Shown here: positions 18,940-26,317 of the stretch, piece by piece
Layout of the letters: each line of letters starts with the position of its first letter
Numbering within the stretch: position 1 is the first letter of the stretch
Assembly (NCBI GenBank): GCA_022538095.1
Contig: JAKYXN010000058.1
Span: 1-32,212 of the forward strand
DNA: 32,212 nt
Direction of reading: 5' to 3'
DNA from: Puniceicoccaceae bacterium K14
GTDB taxonomy: Bacteria; Verrucomicrobiota; Verrucomicrobiia; Opitutales; Opitutaceae
Notes under the pieces: generated by a model
What the model was told of the DNA's origin: nothing
Seen by the model: the letters and a program-made list of their open reading frames with translations, nothing else
Database searches by the model: none
Translations under genes and position numbers: made by a program

Positions 18940-19689
18940 CTACTGAACGACGACGTTTTGCTCATTGATGCCTCTCTTTATGAACTGTACGCGTTCGTCA
19001 TCTTCCTTTAGTTTTACGTTTTGCTCACTGTCGCTGTCTTCACCAATATAGTCAGTCGCAGCAGAGGCCATGATCGGTAAGTATTCCCGCAAATCGTCGC
19101 TCTCATCCGTGTTGCGTACGCGCACGCTCCATATTTCGCTAGCGGGCGTGTCTCCTGAGGCTTCTTCAAGTTTGTTTTCGACAGCTACCATTTCGAGATA
19201 CTTCTCGTTTACGATTACTGATACTACCCGTTCTTTGTAGCCTGCGAGTTCGCGCCTCACTCTCCCAGGCACAGATACTTGGTAGAAAGTCGTCTTTCCT
19301 GTTTTAGGGTCGGTGTTAGCTACGGTTCGAATTTCATCAGGCCCTCGAACGCTCATGTAAACGGGCTCTTCAACGACTTTAAATTCTTGTCGAGGAGGCT
19401 CGATGCCGTAATCGATTTCGATGACCATGTCCGCTTTAAGAGGATCGGTTGCTTCGTACATTCCCTTTGCTGAGAGTGCGGTTTTTATCCAATTAACGGT
19501 TTCTTTGTAGCGAAGGTCGTTCGTGTCCGTATCAGGATCGCGCGGGACTAAAACGTAGGAGTCTCCTGCATAATCGATTTCAGGGTTTGTAATTGCGTCC
19601 ACTTCCATTTGGTAAGTGGTTTTACAGCCGTGGACAAACATGCTTATGAGGGCGATGGTCAACAAATTGATGGTGTATTTGCGTTTCAC
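18940..19689 (-). CDS. Lipoprotein, DUF4136-like
   Basis: A 249-residue putative lipoprotein: signal MKRKYTINLLTIALISMFVHGC, with lipobox VHGC and Cys22 as the lipidation site. The mature part has a stretch typical of DUF4136-type lipoproteins: SYVLVPRDPDTDTNDLRY, then a WIKTALSAKGMYEATDPLKADMVIEIDYG segment. In that family the protein binds nothing known but is often paired with other envelope genes. The C-terminal part has a charged tail (SDSEQNVKLKEDDER). It lies 35 nt downstream of the glycine-zipper lipoprotein on the same strand, so both are probably one transcript. It converges on the phosphatase-kinase gene with 15 nt between stops. The DUF4136 assignment is tentative. Confidence 0.8.
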   Translation of the reverse strand: MKRKYTINLLTIALISMFVHGCKTTYQMEVDAITNPEIDYAGDSYVLVPRDPDTDTNDLRYKETVNWIKTALSAKGMYEATDPLKADMVIEIDYGIEPPRQEFKVVEEPVYMSVRGPDEIRTVANTDPKTGKTTFYQVSVPGRVRRELAGYKERVVSVIVNEKYLEMVAVENKLEEASGDTPASEIWSVRVRNTDESDDLREYLPIMASAATDYIGEDSDSEQNVKLKEDDERVQFIKRGINEQNVVVQ

Positions 19690-19724
19690 GGTTGGTCTTT
19701 GTTTGATGATAACGAGAGGGCGTA

Positions 19725-20324
19725 TTACTCTATACTTTCGGTCAAATCTTCCTGCAAATCGTCGGAGCCTTCTAATTCTGCTAATTCTTTTTCGAGGCGA
19801 GCTATTTCATTAAGAGCGTCTTCCTCACGCTGCTCCATTTCGTCGAGCTCACGTTTTCTTTCTAAGGCGGCGTCACGCTTTGCTTGGAGCTTCTTGAGTT
19901 TGGACTCAGCCGATTCTGCACGTTCCGTCACTTCATCTAGCTCTGTTTCACTAATTCGAAATCCCTCGGCTATGTCTAGTTCTTCTTGCAATCGAGCTTT
20001 TTCCTTTTCCTCAGCACGCTTTTGCATGGCAATCGATTGATTGTGGGCACGCTGTTGAGCAAGTGTGTCCTGGCGCTTGCGTTCTTTGCCTTCCTGTACG
20101 GCCCCTATAACCCCGCCAATGAGTGCCCCAGCAGCTCCTCCTGCGATGATGCCTCCGGCGTCTTGCCCAGTTACTGCTGCGCCGATAGCTCCTACGGCAG
20201 CACCGGTACCGGTTCCTTTAGCGGTTTTAGATGCGGCGGGGCCCGCGCACCCAGAATTGAAAAGGAGCACAGAAATGCTTATTGTGAGCAAAATGATCTT
20301 AGAGAATGCTGTGACTCTATTCAT
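19725..20324 (-). CDS. Glycine-zipper coiled-coil lipoprotein
   Basis: A 199-residue lipoprotein with signal MNRVTAFSKIILLTISISVLL and lipobox NSGC (Cys26). Right after the Cys comes a glycine-zipper hairpin (GTGTGAAVGAIGAAVTGQDAGG and GGAAGALIGGVIGAVQEG), as in outer-membrane glycine-zipper proteins, which may insert in or oligomerise at a membrane. The rest (about 85-190) is a charged coiled coil rich in Glu/Lys/Arg/Leu, ending in an acidic tail (ELEGSDDLQEDLTESIE). It is the first gene of a two-gene lipoprotein unit that diverges from the MotA/ExbB-like gene across a 251-nt intergenic region. This position suggests it supplies the outer-membrane side of the neighbouring machine (inference). 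Confidence 0.85.
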   Translation of the reverse strand: MNRVTAFSKIILLTISISVLLFNSGCAGPAASKTAKGTGTGAAVGAIGAAVTGQDAGGIIAGGAAGALIGGVIGAVQEGKERKRQDTLAQQRAHNQSIAMQKRAEEKEKARLQEELDIAEGFRISETELDEVTERAESAESKLKKLQAKRDAALERKRELDEMEQREEDALNEIARLEKELAELEGSDDLQEDLTESIE

Positions 20325-20513
20325 GCGTTATTGAAAGATTACGATTGAAGAGGAAAATTGGATTCGCCGATTGGGTAGATTTGTTGAAACTAATTGGAAA
20401 GTAGACTCGTATAACATTTAGCTGTTTCCGAAAAATTGCAATTTCCCAATTGTGATTGAGTAGGCTCCCTAATAAATTAGTAAAAACGCAAGAGAGTTCG
20501 TATTGTGTGCGTT

Positions 20514-20519
20514 TATAAT
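20514..20519 (+). promoter_or_regulatory. Candidate -10 box before the MotA/ExbB-like gene
   Basis: A perfect TATAAT lies 57 nt before the ATG at 20576 in an AT-rich stretch, but no convincing -35 box is found at 16-18 nt. The divergent 20325-20575 region should also hold the promoter for the two lipoproteins. Confidence 0.35.
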
Positions 20520-20575
20520 TTAAATGAATTGTTAGTATAAGAGGTCTTAAGATATAGTATGGCACATTACGACAT

Positions 20576-21430
20576 ATGAAGAAAAAAGGGTTTTATTCGC
20601 TAGATTTTGTAATAATTGCAACGGGGTTGCTACTGTCTGTGTTGGTGGTAAATTTTGTTTACGAGTTGTATATCCGCCCGCTTGCGCAGGACATCGAGAT
20701 CACAAGCCGGCTCCAGAGCACTCAAAACCCTGATAAGTCCTTCGCCACGAATCGGTCGCTTGCGATCATAGTGAAAGACTACGAACAGCAAGTGTGTATT
20801 AGCCTTATGATGTGGGCTAGCGTTATAATTGGGTACAAGTTTATTAAGATTCGAAGGGAATCGTCTATGTTGAGTAAGCCGTTTTTAAGAATGTCCCGCG
20901 GGGAGCGAATTTTGCCGGAAGACGCTTTATCGCACTACAAAGAAGTTGAGGGGAAAGTGAGTGGAGTTTCAGGGTTAGCGGATAGGATCTTACCAGATAT
21001 CATTATGTCCGCTTTGCATCGGTTTGACTCGACTCGCTCGATACAGGATGCCGCCCATGCGGTGAAAGAGAGGGCGGAGTTGGCTTACGAAAAATTAGAG
21101 TCAGATTTGTCGCTGGTTCGGTATATCGCTTGGGCGATTCCATCGGTTGGGTTTATTGGAACGGTACGCGGTATTGGTGAGGCTCTTGCACAAGCGGACC
21201 AAGCCATCAGGGGAGATATTGAGGGCGTAACATCGTCGCTTGGATTAGCGTTTAATTCAACGTTGATCGCTCTTTTTCTTAGTATTATTCTAATGTTCTT
21301 CGTGCATTTGCTTCAGTCGAAACAAGAAACTTTGCTTATCGAGTTGGAAGACTTCGTTTCGCGAAATATCGTTGGCTTGATGAAGACCCCCAATAAGGAG
21401 GAAGAAACGAGCTCAGTGAGTTTTAGCTAG
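20576..21430 (+). CDS. MotA/TolQ/ExbB-type proton-channel subunit
   Basis: A 284-residue inner-membrane protein with hydrophobic helices at about 9-31, 72-90, 183-200 and 223-245, the layout of MotA-like stator subunits. The C-terminal half carries the family core: WAIPSVGFIGTVRGIGEAL (around 186-204) and the GVTSSLGLAFNSTLIALFLSIILMF helix (about 217-241), followed by a cytoplasmic helix LLIELEDFVSRNIV. In TolQ, ExbB and MotA these two helices line the proton path with a partner that supplies an Asp. Here the partners are most likely the two vWA proteins of the same operon, which have an Asp in their single membrane helix. The first two helices are less typical and are separated by a ~40-residue loop. 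It is the first gene of a four-gene operon. Confidence 0.88.
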   Translation: MKKKGFYSLDFVIIATGLLLSVLVVNFVYELYIRPLAQDIEITSRLQSTQNPDKSFATNRSLAIIVKDYEQQVCISLMMWASVIIGYKFIKIRRESSMLSKPFLRMSRGERILPEDALSHYKEVEGKVSGVSGLADRILPDIIMSALHRFDSTRSIQDAAHAVKERAELAYEKLESDLSLVRYIAWAIPSVGFIGTVRGIGEALAQADQAIRGDIEGVTSSLGLAFNSTLIALFLSIILMFFVHLLQSKQETLLIELEDFVSRNIVGLMKTPNKEEETSSVSFS

Positions 21431-21449
21431 AGAGAAACAAAAAATCTAA

Positions 21450-22919
21450 ATGACGACACTGGGAATTGAGTTAAGCGATGTAGGGATCTCTTGCGTCCAG
21501 CTAAAGGAAGACGGAAACTCTGCTTCAGTGAAGCTGGGTGTTCAATCGGACCACTTTCCAGCATATGCTTTGGCGGCGAACGGAACCTATGTTTTTGGGG
21601 CAAAAGCTCAAAGTGTATCCAGAATTTATCCGCGACGCGTGTGCTCTGAATTTTTGGATAACATTTCGTTCCAAACGTTGAAATTAGACGGAGCAGCAGG
21701 GCGTATTACTTATTCTCAGCTTGCTCATAAATTCGTAGGTGAACTTGTTACTCGGATACGTGTCCATTGCGACGAAATTGATCGTATCATTGTAGCGGTG
21801 CCTGGCAATTACTTGGAAAGCGATGAAAAGTCGGAGGAGCGTTTGGGCTTACTGCTTGCAATACTGCAAGATTACGATTTGCCGTTGGCGGGAATTATTG
21901 ATTTGGCGGCGGCTTCCCTTTATAGTGACGGCTTAGGCACTGTGCCCGAAGGCGATAGTGTTTTCCACGTCGATCTCTTGTTACATGCTACAAATATTAC
22001 AGTTTTTAATAAGAGGGCGGGGTTGCAGAGAGTTTATTTTTCGCATCAACCACAACGGGGCTTCGCCAAAATGCTGGAAAGGTTTTCAGGTGCATTGGCC
22101 AATCGATTTTTGAAGCATACCGCCTTTGATATTACTGAGGATCGACAGATCGAACAAGCATTTCATGCTCAGACGAATGACATGCTTTTTAATCTCGGTC
22201 AGATTGAGGAAGCAAGTATTGAGGTAACGACGAAAGATATTTCAAGGCACATGTCGATCACTCGAGATTCGGTTTCCTTGGATCTTGCTCCGCAGGTTAA
22301 ATTACTCACACAAACACTGCTTCGAGCCATTAATGATTTCGGCAGAGAAAGTAGTCGCGTGCAAATAATTTTGTCCCATAGAGCTGCGGCCGTTCATGGC
22401 TTGAAAGAGTCAATACAAGCGCAAGACGTAGGTCATGTTCGCGAATTGCCCGTTGAAAGCGCTGCCTTTGGCGCAGCTAATTTGGGGAAGAATTGGGCAG
22501 TTTGCGAAAATGTCGAAACCGTGCGCGTTGAAACGGGAATCGCTCAGCCTAATTTGATGAACGATGGCTCTGATGAGGCGAGGTTTTCCCTTTGCTCGAT
22601 TAGTTTGATTAAGAAAGGGAAGTCACTCGCGCCTTCTCATATTGTTTGTGATGGGCTTGCTTATGAACTGGTCGAGGACGGTTTTATCATTGGTTTAGGT
22701 GAGAGCGAGCGTTTTCATTTGGTTGTCGACCGCCATGGCTTGGGCGAGCCCGGAGAGCTCGCTAGGCTGGTTAAGAAAAACGAGCGTTGGGTGTTGGTTG
22801 AGAAGAGTAGTGAAAGCGTAGACGTTGATTCGCTTTCAGGTGTTCGTGCAGGCGATGAAATCGAGGTGACTATTCGAGGGCGACGTAAGAAGTTATTACT
22901 CATTCACTGCATGCAGTAG
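21450..22919 (+). CDS. Actin/Hsp70-fold ATPase-like protein with possible FHA-like C-terminus
   Basis: A 489-residue cytoplasmic protein. The first ~345 residues follow the order of the actin/Hsp70/FtsA/PilM fold: an N-terminal beta-hairpin (GIELSDVGISCVQL, phosphate-1 position), RIIVAVPGNY (113-121), the connect-type helix DLAAASLYSDG, a phosphate-2 position HVDLLLHATNITVF, and an adenosine-motif-like VQIILSHRAAAVHGLKES (304-321). The phosphate loops lack the usual glycines, so nucleotide binding may be weak or lost. The last ~95 residues (about 395-489) have an FHA-like strand pattern (FIIGLGE...FHLVVDR...RWVLVE...VRAGDEIEVTIRG) but lack the phosphothreonine-binding Arg, Ser and His. It lies 19 nt after the channel gene and 29 nt before the first vWA gene, clearly in the same operon. 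Confidence 0.72.
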   Translation: MTTLGIELSDVGISCVQLKEDGNSASVKLGVQSDHFPAYALAANGTYVFGAKAQSVSRIYPRRVCSEFLDNISFQTLKLDGAAGRITYSQLAHKFVGELVTRIRVHCDEIDRIIVAVPGNYLESDEKSEERLGLLLAILQDYDLPLAGIIDLAAASLYSDGLGTVPEGDSVFHVDLLLHATNITVFNKRAGLQRVYFSHQPQRGFAKMLERFSGALANRFLKHTAFDITEDRQIEQAFHAQTNDMLFNLGQIEEASIEVTTKDISRHMSITRDSVSLDLAPQVKLLTQTLLRAINDFGRESSRVQIILSHRAAAVHGLKESIQAQDVGHVRELPVESAAFGAANLGKNWAVCENVETVRVETGIAQPNLMNDGSDEARFSLCSISLIKKGKSLAPSHIVCDGLAYELVEDGFIIGLGESERFHLVVDRHGLGEPGELARLVKKNERWVLVEKSSESVDVDSLSGVRAGDEIEVTIRGRRKKLLLIHCMQ

Positions 22920-22948
22920 GTAGCCCCGTTTATGTCGAGATACATAGA

Positions 22949-24016
22949 ATGAAGTTTAAGCGACGCAGTACAGAAGTATTCAGTTTGTCATTCTTGGACT
23001 GTATTTGTTGTGGCTTTGGAGCTGTATTGCTTTTGTTTGTACTAACAGCTGGAAACAAGGCATCTATTTACAGTACGATCGAAGCCAAAATCTCACAAAT
23101 TATTGGCGAAATGACAGATTCTATCGCTAAGAAAGATAAGGAGTTAGAGACCTTGCGGGCGTACCTTTTAGACGTCAAAGATGAGCACGAAGAGATATCG
23201 ATTGAATTGGATGAAAAAAAGAGCCTACGTACCGATTTGGACGATTCCTTAGCGCTACTTATGAAAGAGTTGGCATTGATTGAGGAAGCCCTTGGCAAGC
23301 TTATGAAAGATAAGGAGGAGATTCCCAAGGTCGAGGAAAAGCCTCCGATTCCTATTCCAAATGAAGAACGAAGGCAGTATTTGACAGGCTTCGACATGAA
23401 GGGAGATCATATTTTATTTCTCGTGGAAGCGTCCGGTAGTATGCTTGACGATGAGGTAACCAAGGCGGCCGAGCGATTGCAGGATGAAGATGAGGAAAAG
23501 AAAAAGGCTCCTAAGTGGGTGCGTACGAAAAATGGCCTTCAGTGGCTGATCGCAAACTTTGTAGATAAAACGACGCGTTACAAAATAATATTCTTCAACA
23601 ATGAATTACATCCACTCGAAACAGACTCCGGAGGCACTTGGCATGATCCTTTTAATGCGGATACGACGTTAGAGGTATTAGACTTAATCGATGAAATAGT
23701 TCCAGGCGAAGGGGCAAACCTGGAGATAGCATTTGATATTGTGGATGATCTCGATGTTGTACCTAACAGGATCGTTTTAATCGCAGATGGCTTGCCCACC
23801 TTAGCGGACTCTTATTCTAAAGCAGGTTTGTTAAGCGATGTTGACCGTATCAATATGTTTCGTGCGGCAAAGAAAATTTTACTCTCAGGAGTTCCGGTGA
23901 ATACTATTTTGTACCCTATGCTTAACGACCCGGCAGCCGCCGTGCATTTTTGGAGGCTGAGTAACGAACGAGGAGGAGCGATGGTCTGTCCTTCGGAGTC
24001 TTGGCCTGATATATGA
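22949..24016 (+). CDS. TolR/ExbD-like membrane segment + coiled coil + vWA domain protein (vWA-1)
   Basis: A 355-residue protein in four parts. A short basic N-terminus (MKFKRRSTEV) precedes one membrane helix FSLSFLDCICCGFGA...LLLFVL (11-32) with Asp17 inside, which recalls the proton-carrying Asp helix of TolR, ExbD and MotB. A periplasmic coiled coil (about 40-125) and a Pro-rich hinge (EEKPPIPIPNEE) lead to a vWA domain (about 150-355). The metal-ion (MIDAS) motif is EASGSM, with Glu160 in place of the usual Asp, and the Thr position reads GEGANLE, so metal binding may be altered or lost. A later strand, RIVLIADGLPT, is typical vWA. The stop overlaps the start of its paralogue by 4 nt (ATGA). 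It is predicted to work with the MotA/ExbB-like channel protein. Confidence 0.88.
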   Translation: MKFKRRSTEVFSLSFLDCICCGFGAVLLLFVLTAGNKASIYSTIEAKISQIIGEMTDSIAKKDKELETLRAYLLDVKDEHEEISIELDEKKSLRTDLDDSLALLMKELALIEEALGKLMKDKEEIPKVEEKPPIPIPNEERRQYLTGFDMKGDHILFLVEASGSMLDDEVTKAAERLQDEDEEKKKAPKWVRTKNGLQWLIANFVDKTTRYKIIFFNNELHPLETDSGGTWHDPFNADTTLEVLDLIDEIVPGEGANLEIAFDIVDDLDVVPNRIVLIADGLPTLADSYSKAGLLSDVDRINMFRAAKKILLSGVPVNTILYPMLNDPAAAVHFWRLSNERGGAMVCPSESWPDI

Positions 24017-25104
24017 AAAAGAAGCGATCAACAGAGATTTTTAGTTTATCGTTCCTTGACTGTATATGCTGTGGTTTTGGGGCAATAATTTTGTTATTTG
24101 TTATATCAATGGGTGTGCAGACACGACGTATCGATGATTTGAACGATGTGTTGGAGACAATGATACAGCAACGAATTGCCAAGTTAAATGAGTACCAACT
24201 CGCTACTGAGGACTTGAAATTGTCGATTTCTATGTTCGAAACTGAAACTGCGAAGAAAAAGGATGAAATAGAAGAGTTGGATGCAATGATAGCTGAGCTT
24301 AAGCAACAGATACTCAATAACTCTAGCAGTAAGGATAAGTACCTGGTGGATATTGAACAGCTAAAAAAAGAGGTTGCAGCGATGCAGAAAGAGGCTGATG
24401 TCGAGCAGGTTGTAATCAAGCCTTCGCCGGTGGGCGTGCCGGTAGATAGCACTCATATCGCTTTTGTTATAGACACATCGGGTAGTATGAGGGATGAGAG
24501 CTCAAACCTCGTGCGGAGATATGTGGTACAAAAATTTCAGGAATCATTAGAAGCTTACCCTCAAGTTGATGGCATACAATTACTCGATGCTAGCGGCCAC
24601 TTTATTGTAGGGCGTACGATGGCAAGTAAATGGATCGAGGATACTCCGGAGAATCGCATGCTATTACTTAGAGCAATTCGATTGTATCCGAGAAATAGTG
24701 ATAGCAATCCTGTTCCAGGAATCGTGCGTGCGATTCGGCTGTTACATGATCCTGAAAACGATGATATGAAAATGGGGATCTATGTTTTTGGAGATGAATT
24801 TACTGGAAAGTCAGATCCAGTTTTGAGGACGATGCTCCAAATAAATAAAGATAAGAAAGGGGAGCGAATAAGCCGAATCAATGCGGTTGGCTTTCCAAAT
24901 GTAATTAGTCCGGGAGTGACTTTAGGACTAAGCCAATCGGGTCTGAAGTTTGCCAATTTGATGCGTGAATTAACCTTTGCCCATGGAGGAGCCTTTATTG
25001 CCCTGCAGCGAGAAGGCTTTAGGGATGAAGAAAGGCCTTTACCTGGGGTGCCCAATATTCCTCAACAGCCCAGAGCTCAGCCTCGAGTTGTTTGGCCGTA
25101 TTGA
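24013..25104 (+). CDS. TolR/ExbD-like membrane segment + coiled coil + vWA domain protein (vWA-2)
   Basis: A 363-residue paralogue of the preceding gene with the same order: a basic start MKKKRSTEI, a membrane helix FSLSFLDCICCGFGA...LLFVIS with Asp16, a coiled coil (about 38-128), a hinge and a vWA domain (about 145-345). Here the MIDAS motif is canonical, IDTSGSM (Asp154, Ser156, Ser158), so this copy should bind a metal ion and probably a ligand. A Pro/Arg-rich tail (PGVPNIPQQPRAQPRVVWPY) ends the protein. The membrane helix is almost identical in protein to vWA-1, although most of its codons differ by synonymous changes, so the duplication is old and the helix is under strong constraint. 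Start and stop of the pair overlap by 4 nt. Last gene of its operon; it converges on a minus-strand gene after 23 nt. Confidence 0.9.
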   Translation: MKKKRSTEIFSLSFLDCICCGFGAIILLFVISMGVQTRRIDDLNDVLETMIQQRIAKLNEYQLATEDLKLSISMFETETAKKKDEIEELDAMIAELKQQILNNSSSKDKYLVDIEQLKKEVAAMQKEADVEQVVIKPSPVGVPVDSTHIAFVIDTSGSMRDESSNLVRRYVVQKFQESLEAYPQVDGIQLLDASGHFIVGRTMASKWIEDTPENRMLLLRAIRLYPRNSDSNPVPGIVRAIRLLHDPENDDMKMGIYVFGDEFTGKSDPVLRTMLQINKDKKGERISRINAVGFPNVISPGVTLGLSQSGLKFANLMRELTFAHGGAFIALQREGFRDEERPLPGVPNIPQQPRAQPRVVWPY

Positions 25105-25127
25105 GTGGAAAACTTTAACTGTGAAAA

Positions 25128-25532
25128 TTATTCAACAGATCTCACGTTTTCCGAATCGTCGGTCGATTCAAAATTTCTGAAATCAAATCGAATGATGTCT
25201 ACCACGCTAGAGCTGAGGCTTGGGCTTTTGAGTACGGACGCGAGGCGAATTTGCTCAAGAGTCGCTTTTTGAATACGAGCGAATTCCAAGTCATCGAATG
25301 GGCCGAAAAGGTAGGTGAGTTGTTCGTGTCCATAGCGTACATACCATCCGATATCGACTAAGCCGATTCCTGTGATGTCGATGCCTGGATAACGTTTATC
25401 ATAAGCGGCTTTGTTGAGACGAGCGCTGTCTTGAATTGCTTCTGCAGGGTACACAATTGTTTTGGGCGTTTGAGCATTTAACAAAGTTGCTATGCTCAAT
25501 ACAGCCAATGGGATAAGTATTCTTTTTATCAT
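25128..25532 (-). CDS. Small secreted protein, unknown function
   Basis: A 134-residue protein with a clear signal peptide (MIKRILIPLAVLSIATLLNA, cleavage about after residue 20). The mature part contains GLVDIGWYVRYGHEQLTYLFGPFDDLEFARIQKATLEQIR and an acidic end (FESTDDSENVRSVE). I recognise no family. It starts 2 nt after the stop of the Gly/Ser/Gln-rich gene, so it is translated from the same transcript as that gene and the TPR gene. It probably acts in the periplasm with the neighbouring envelope module (inference from position). Confidence 0.75.
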   Translation of the reverse strand: MIKRILIPLAVLSIATLLNAQTPKTIVYPAEAIQDSARLNKAAYDKRYPGIDITGIGLVDIGWYVRYGHEQLTYLFGPFDDLEFARIQKATLEQIRLASVLKSPSLSSSVVDIIRFDFRNFESTDDSENVRSVE

Positions 25533-25534
25533 AG

Positions 25535-26305
25535 CTACAGTCCTTGAGGCATTTGGACCCCTTGTTCCGTTCCAGTTCCTCTTCGCGTACTTCCTTGTCC
25601 GTTACCCATATCGCCGGGCATCTCTTGGTTGTCGCTTTCACCTTGTTTCCCATCTCCAGATTCGGCAGAACCTGAGCTCTTGCTAGAGTTTTGGTTTTTC
25701 TGGCTGGATTCACTGCCCTCGCCAGTATCGATTTCGCTACCCTCCAGCCCTGACTGTTCACCAATCGGAATATCGGGAGGAGGAGGAGGAAACTGTCCTG
25801 TGGGTGAGTTGCCTATTTGCCCTTGGCTCTGGCCTTGCCCTTGGGGGAGTTGCATTTGACCGCTTTCGCCTGATTGTCCGCCTTGTCCTTGAGGGAAGGG
25901 GAGCGAGCTTGATTGTTGTCCATTGCTGTTGCCGCTACCGCCGCCACCTCCGAAGATTGGAGGTATTCCACTCGAGCCACCACTCATAGATACGCCACTG
26001 CCACTGCTTCCTGATTGGCCTATCGGAAGACTTATTCCGGAGCCCGTTTGGCCTATGGGTAAATTTATCCCTGAAATTTGCCCGATCGCTGGTAGTTGAC
26101 TTTCGTCTACGACACTAATCATTCCCCCCAGCGGGTCGTTGACAGTTTGTACATCTTGAATCTGATCTGCATTTCCGTTGCCGCCCGCGCCATTTTTTGT
26201 GGCGTCAAAGATATCTGGGTCAGGATCGAATGCGAGGGTCACGCCGATAGGATATAAAAACAATAGCGTGGTCGATTTTAGTAGGCGATGACGTTTCGTG
26301 TTCAT
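25535..26305 (-). CDS. Gly/Ser/Gln-rich secreted low-complexity protein
   Basis: A 256-residue protein. The N-terminal 25 residues (MNTKRHRLLKSTTLLFLYPIGVTLA) form a signal peptide, and the rest is strongly low-complexity. Short repeats of LPIGQ-Gly/Ser type lie at about 80-100, followed by a Gly run, a QGQGQSQGQ stretch, FPPPPPDIPIG, and an acidic Ser/Glu part. No folded domain is visible. Such composition fits a flexible linker, adhesive or surface protein. The frame is open for 256 codons in phase with its neighbours, so it is a real gene. It lies between the TPR gene (12 nt upstream) and the small secreted protein (2 nt downstream). Confidence 0.8.
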   Translation of the reverse strand: MNTKRHRLLKSTTLLFLYPIGVTLAFDPDPDIFDATKNGAGGNGNADQIQDVQTVNDPLGGMISVVDESQLPAIGQISGINLPIGQTGSGISLPIGQSGSSGSGVSMSGGSSGIPPIFGGGGGSGNSNGQQSSSLPFPQGQGGQSGESGQMQLPQGQGQSQGQIGNSPTGQFPPPPPDIPIGEQSGLEGSEIDTGEGSESSQKNQNSSKSSGSAESGDGKQGESDNQEMPGDMGNGQGSTRRGTGTEQGVQMPQGL

Positions 26306-26317
26306 TTTTTACTTTTT

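Noticed and set aside
20556-20575. TGGCAC just before the MotA/ExbB-like gene as a sigma54 site
   Set aside because: The -12 GC is missing at the required spacing (GG-N10-CA), and it is too close to the start codon.
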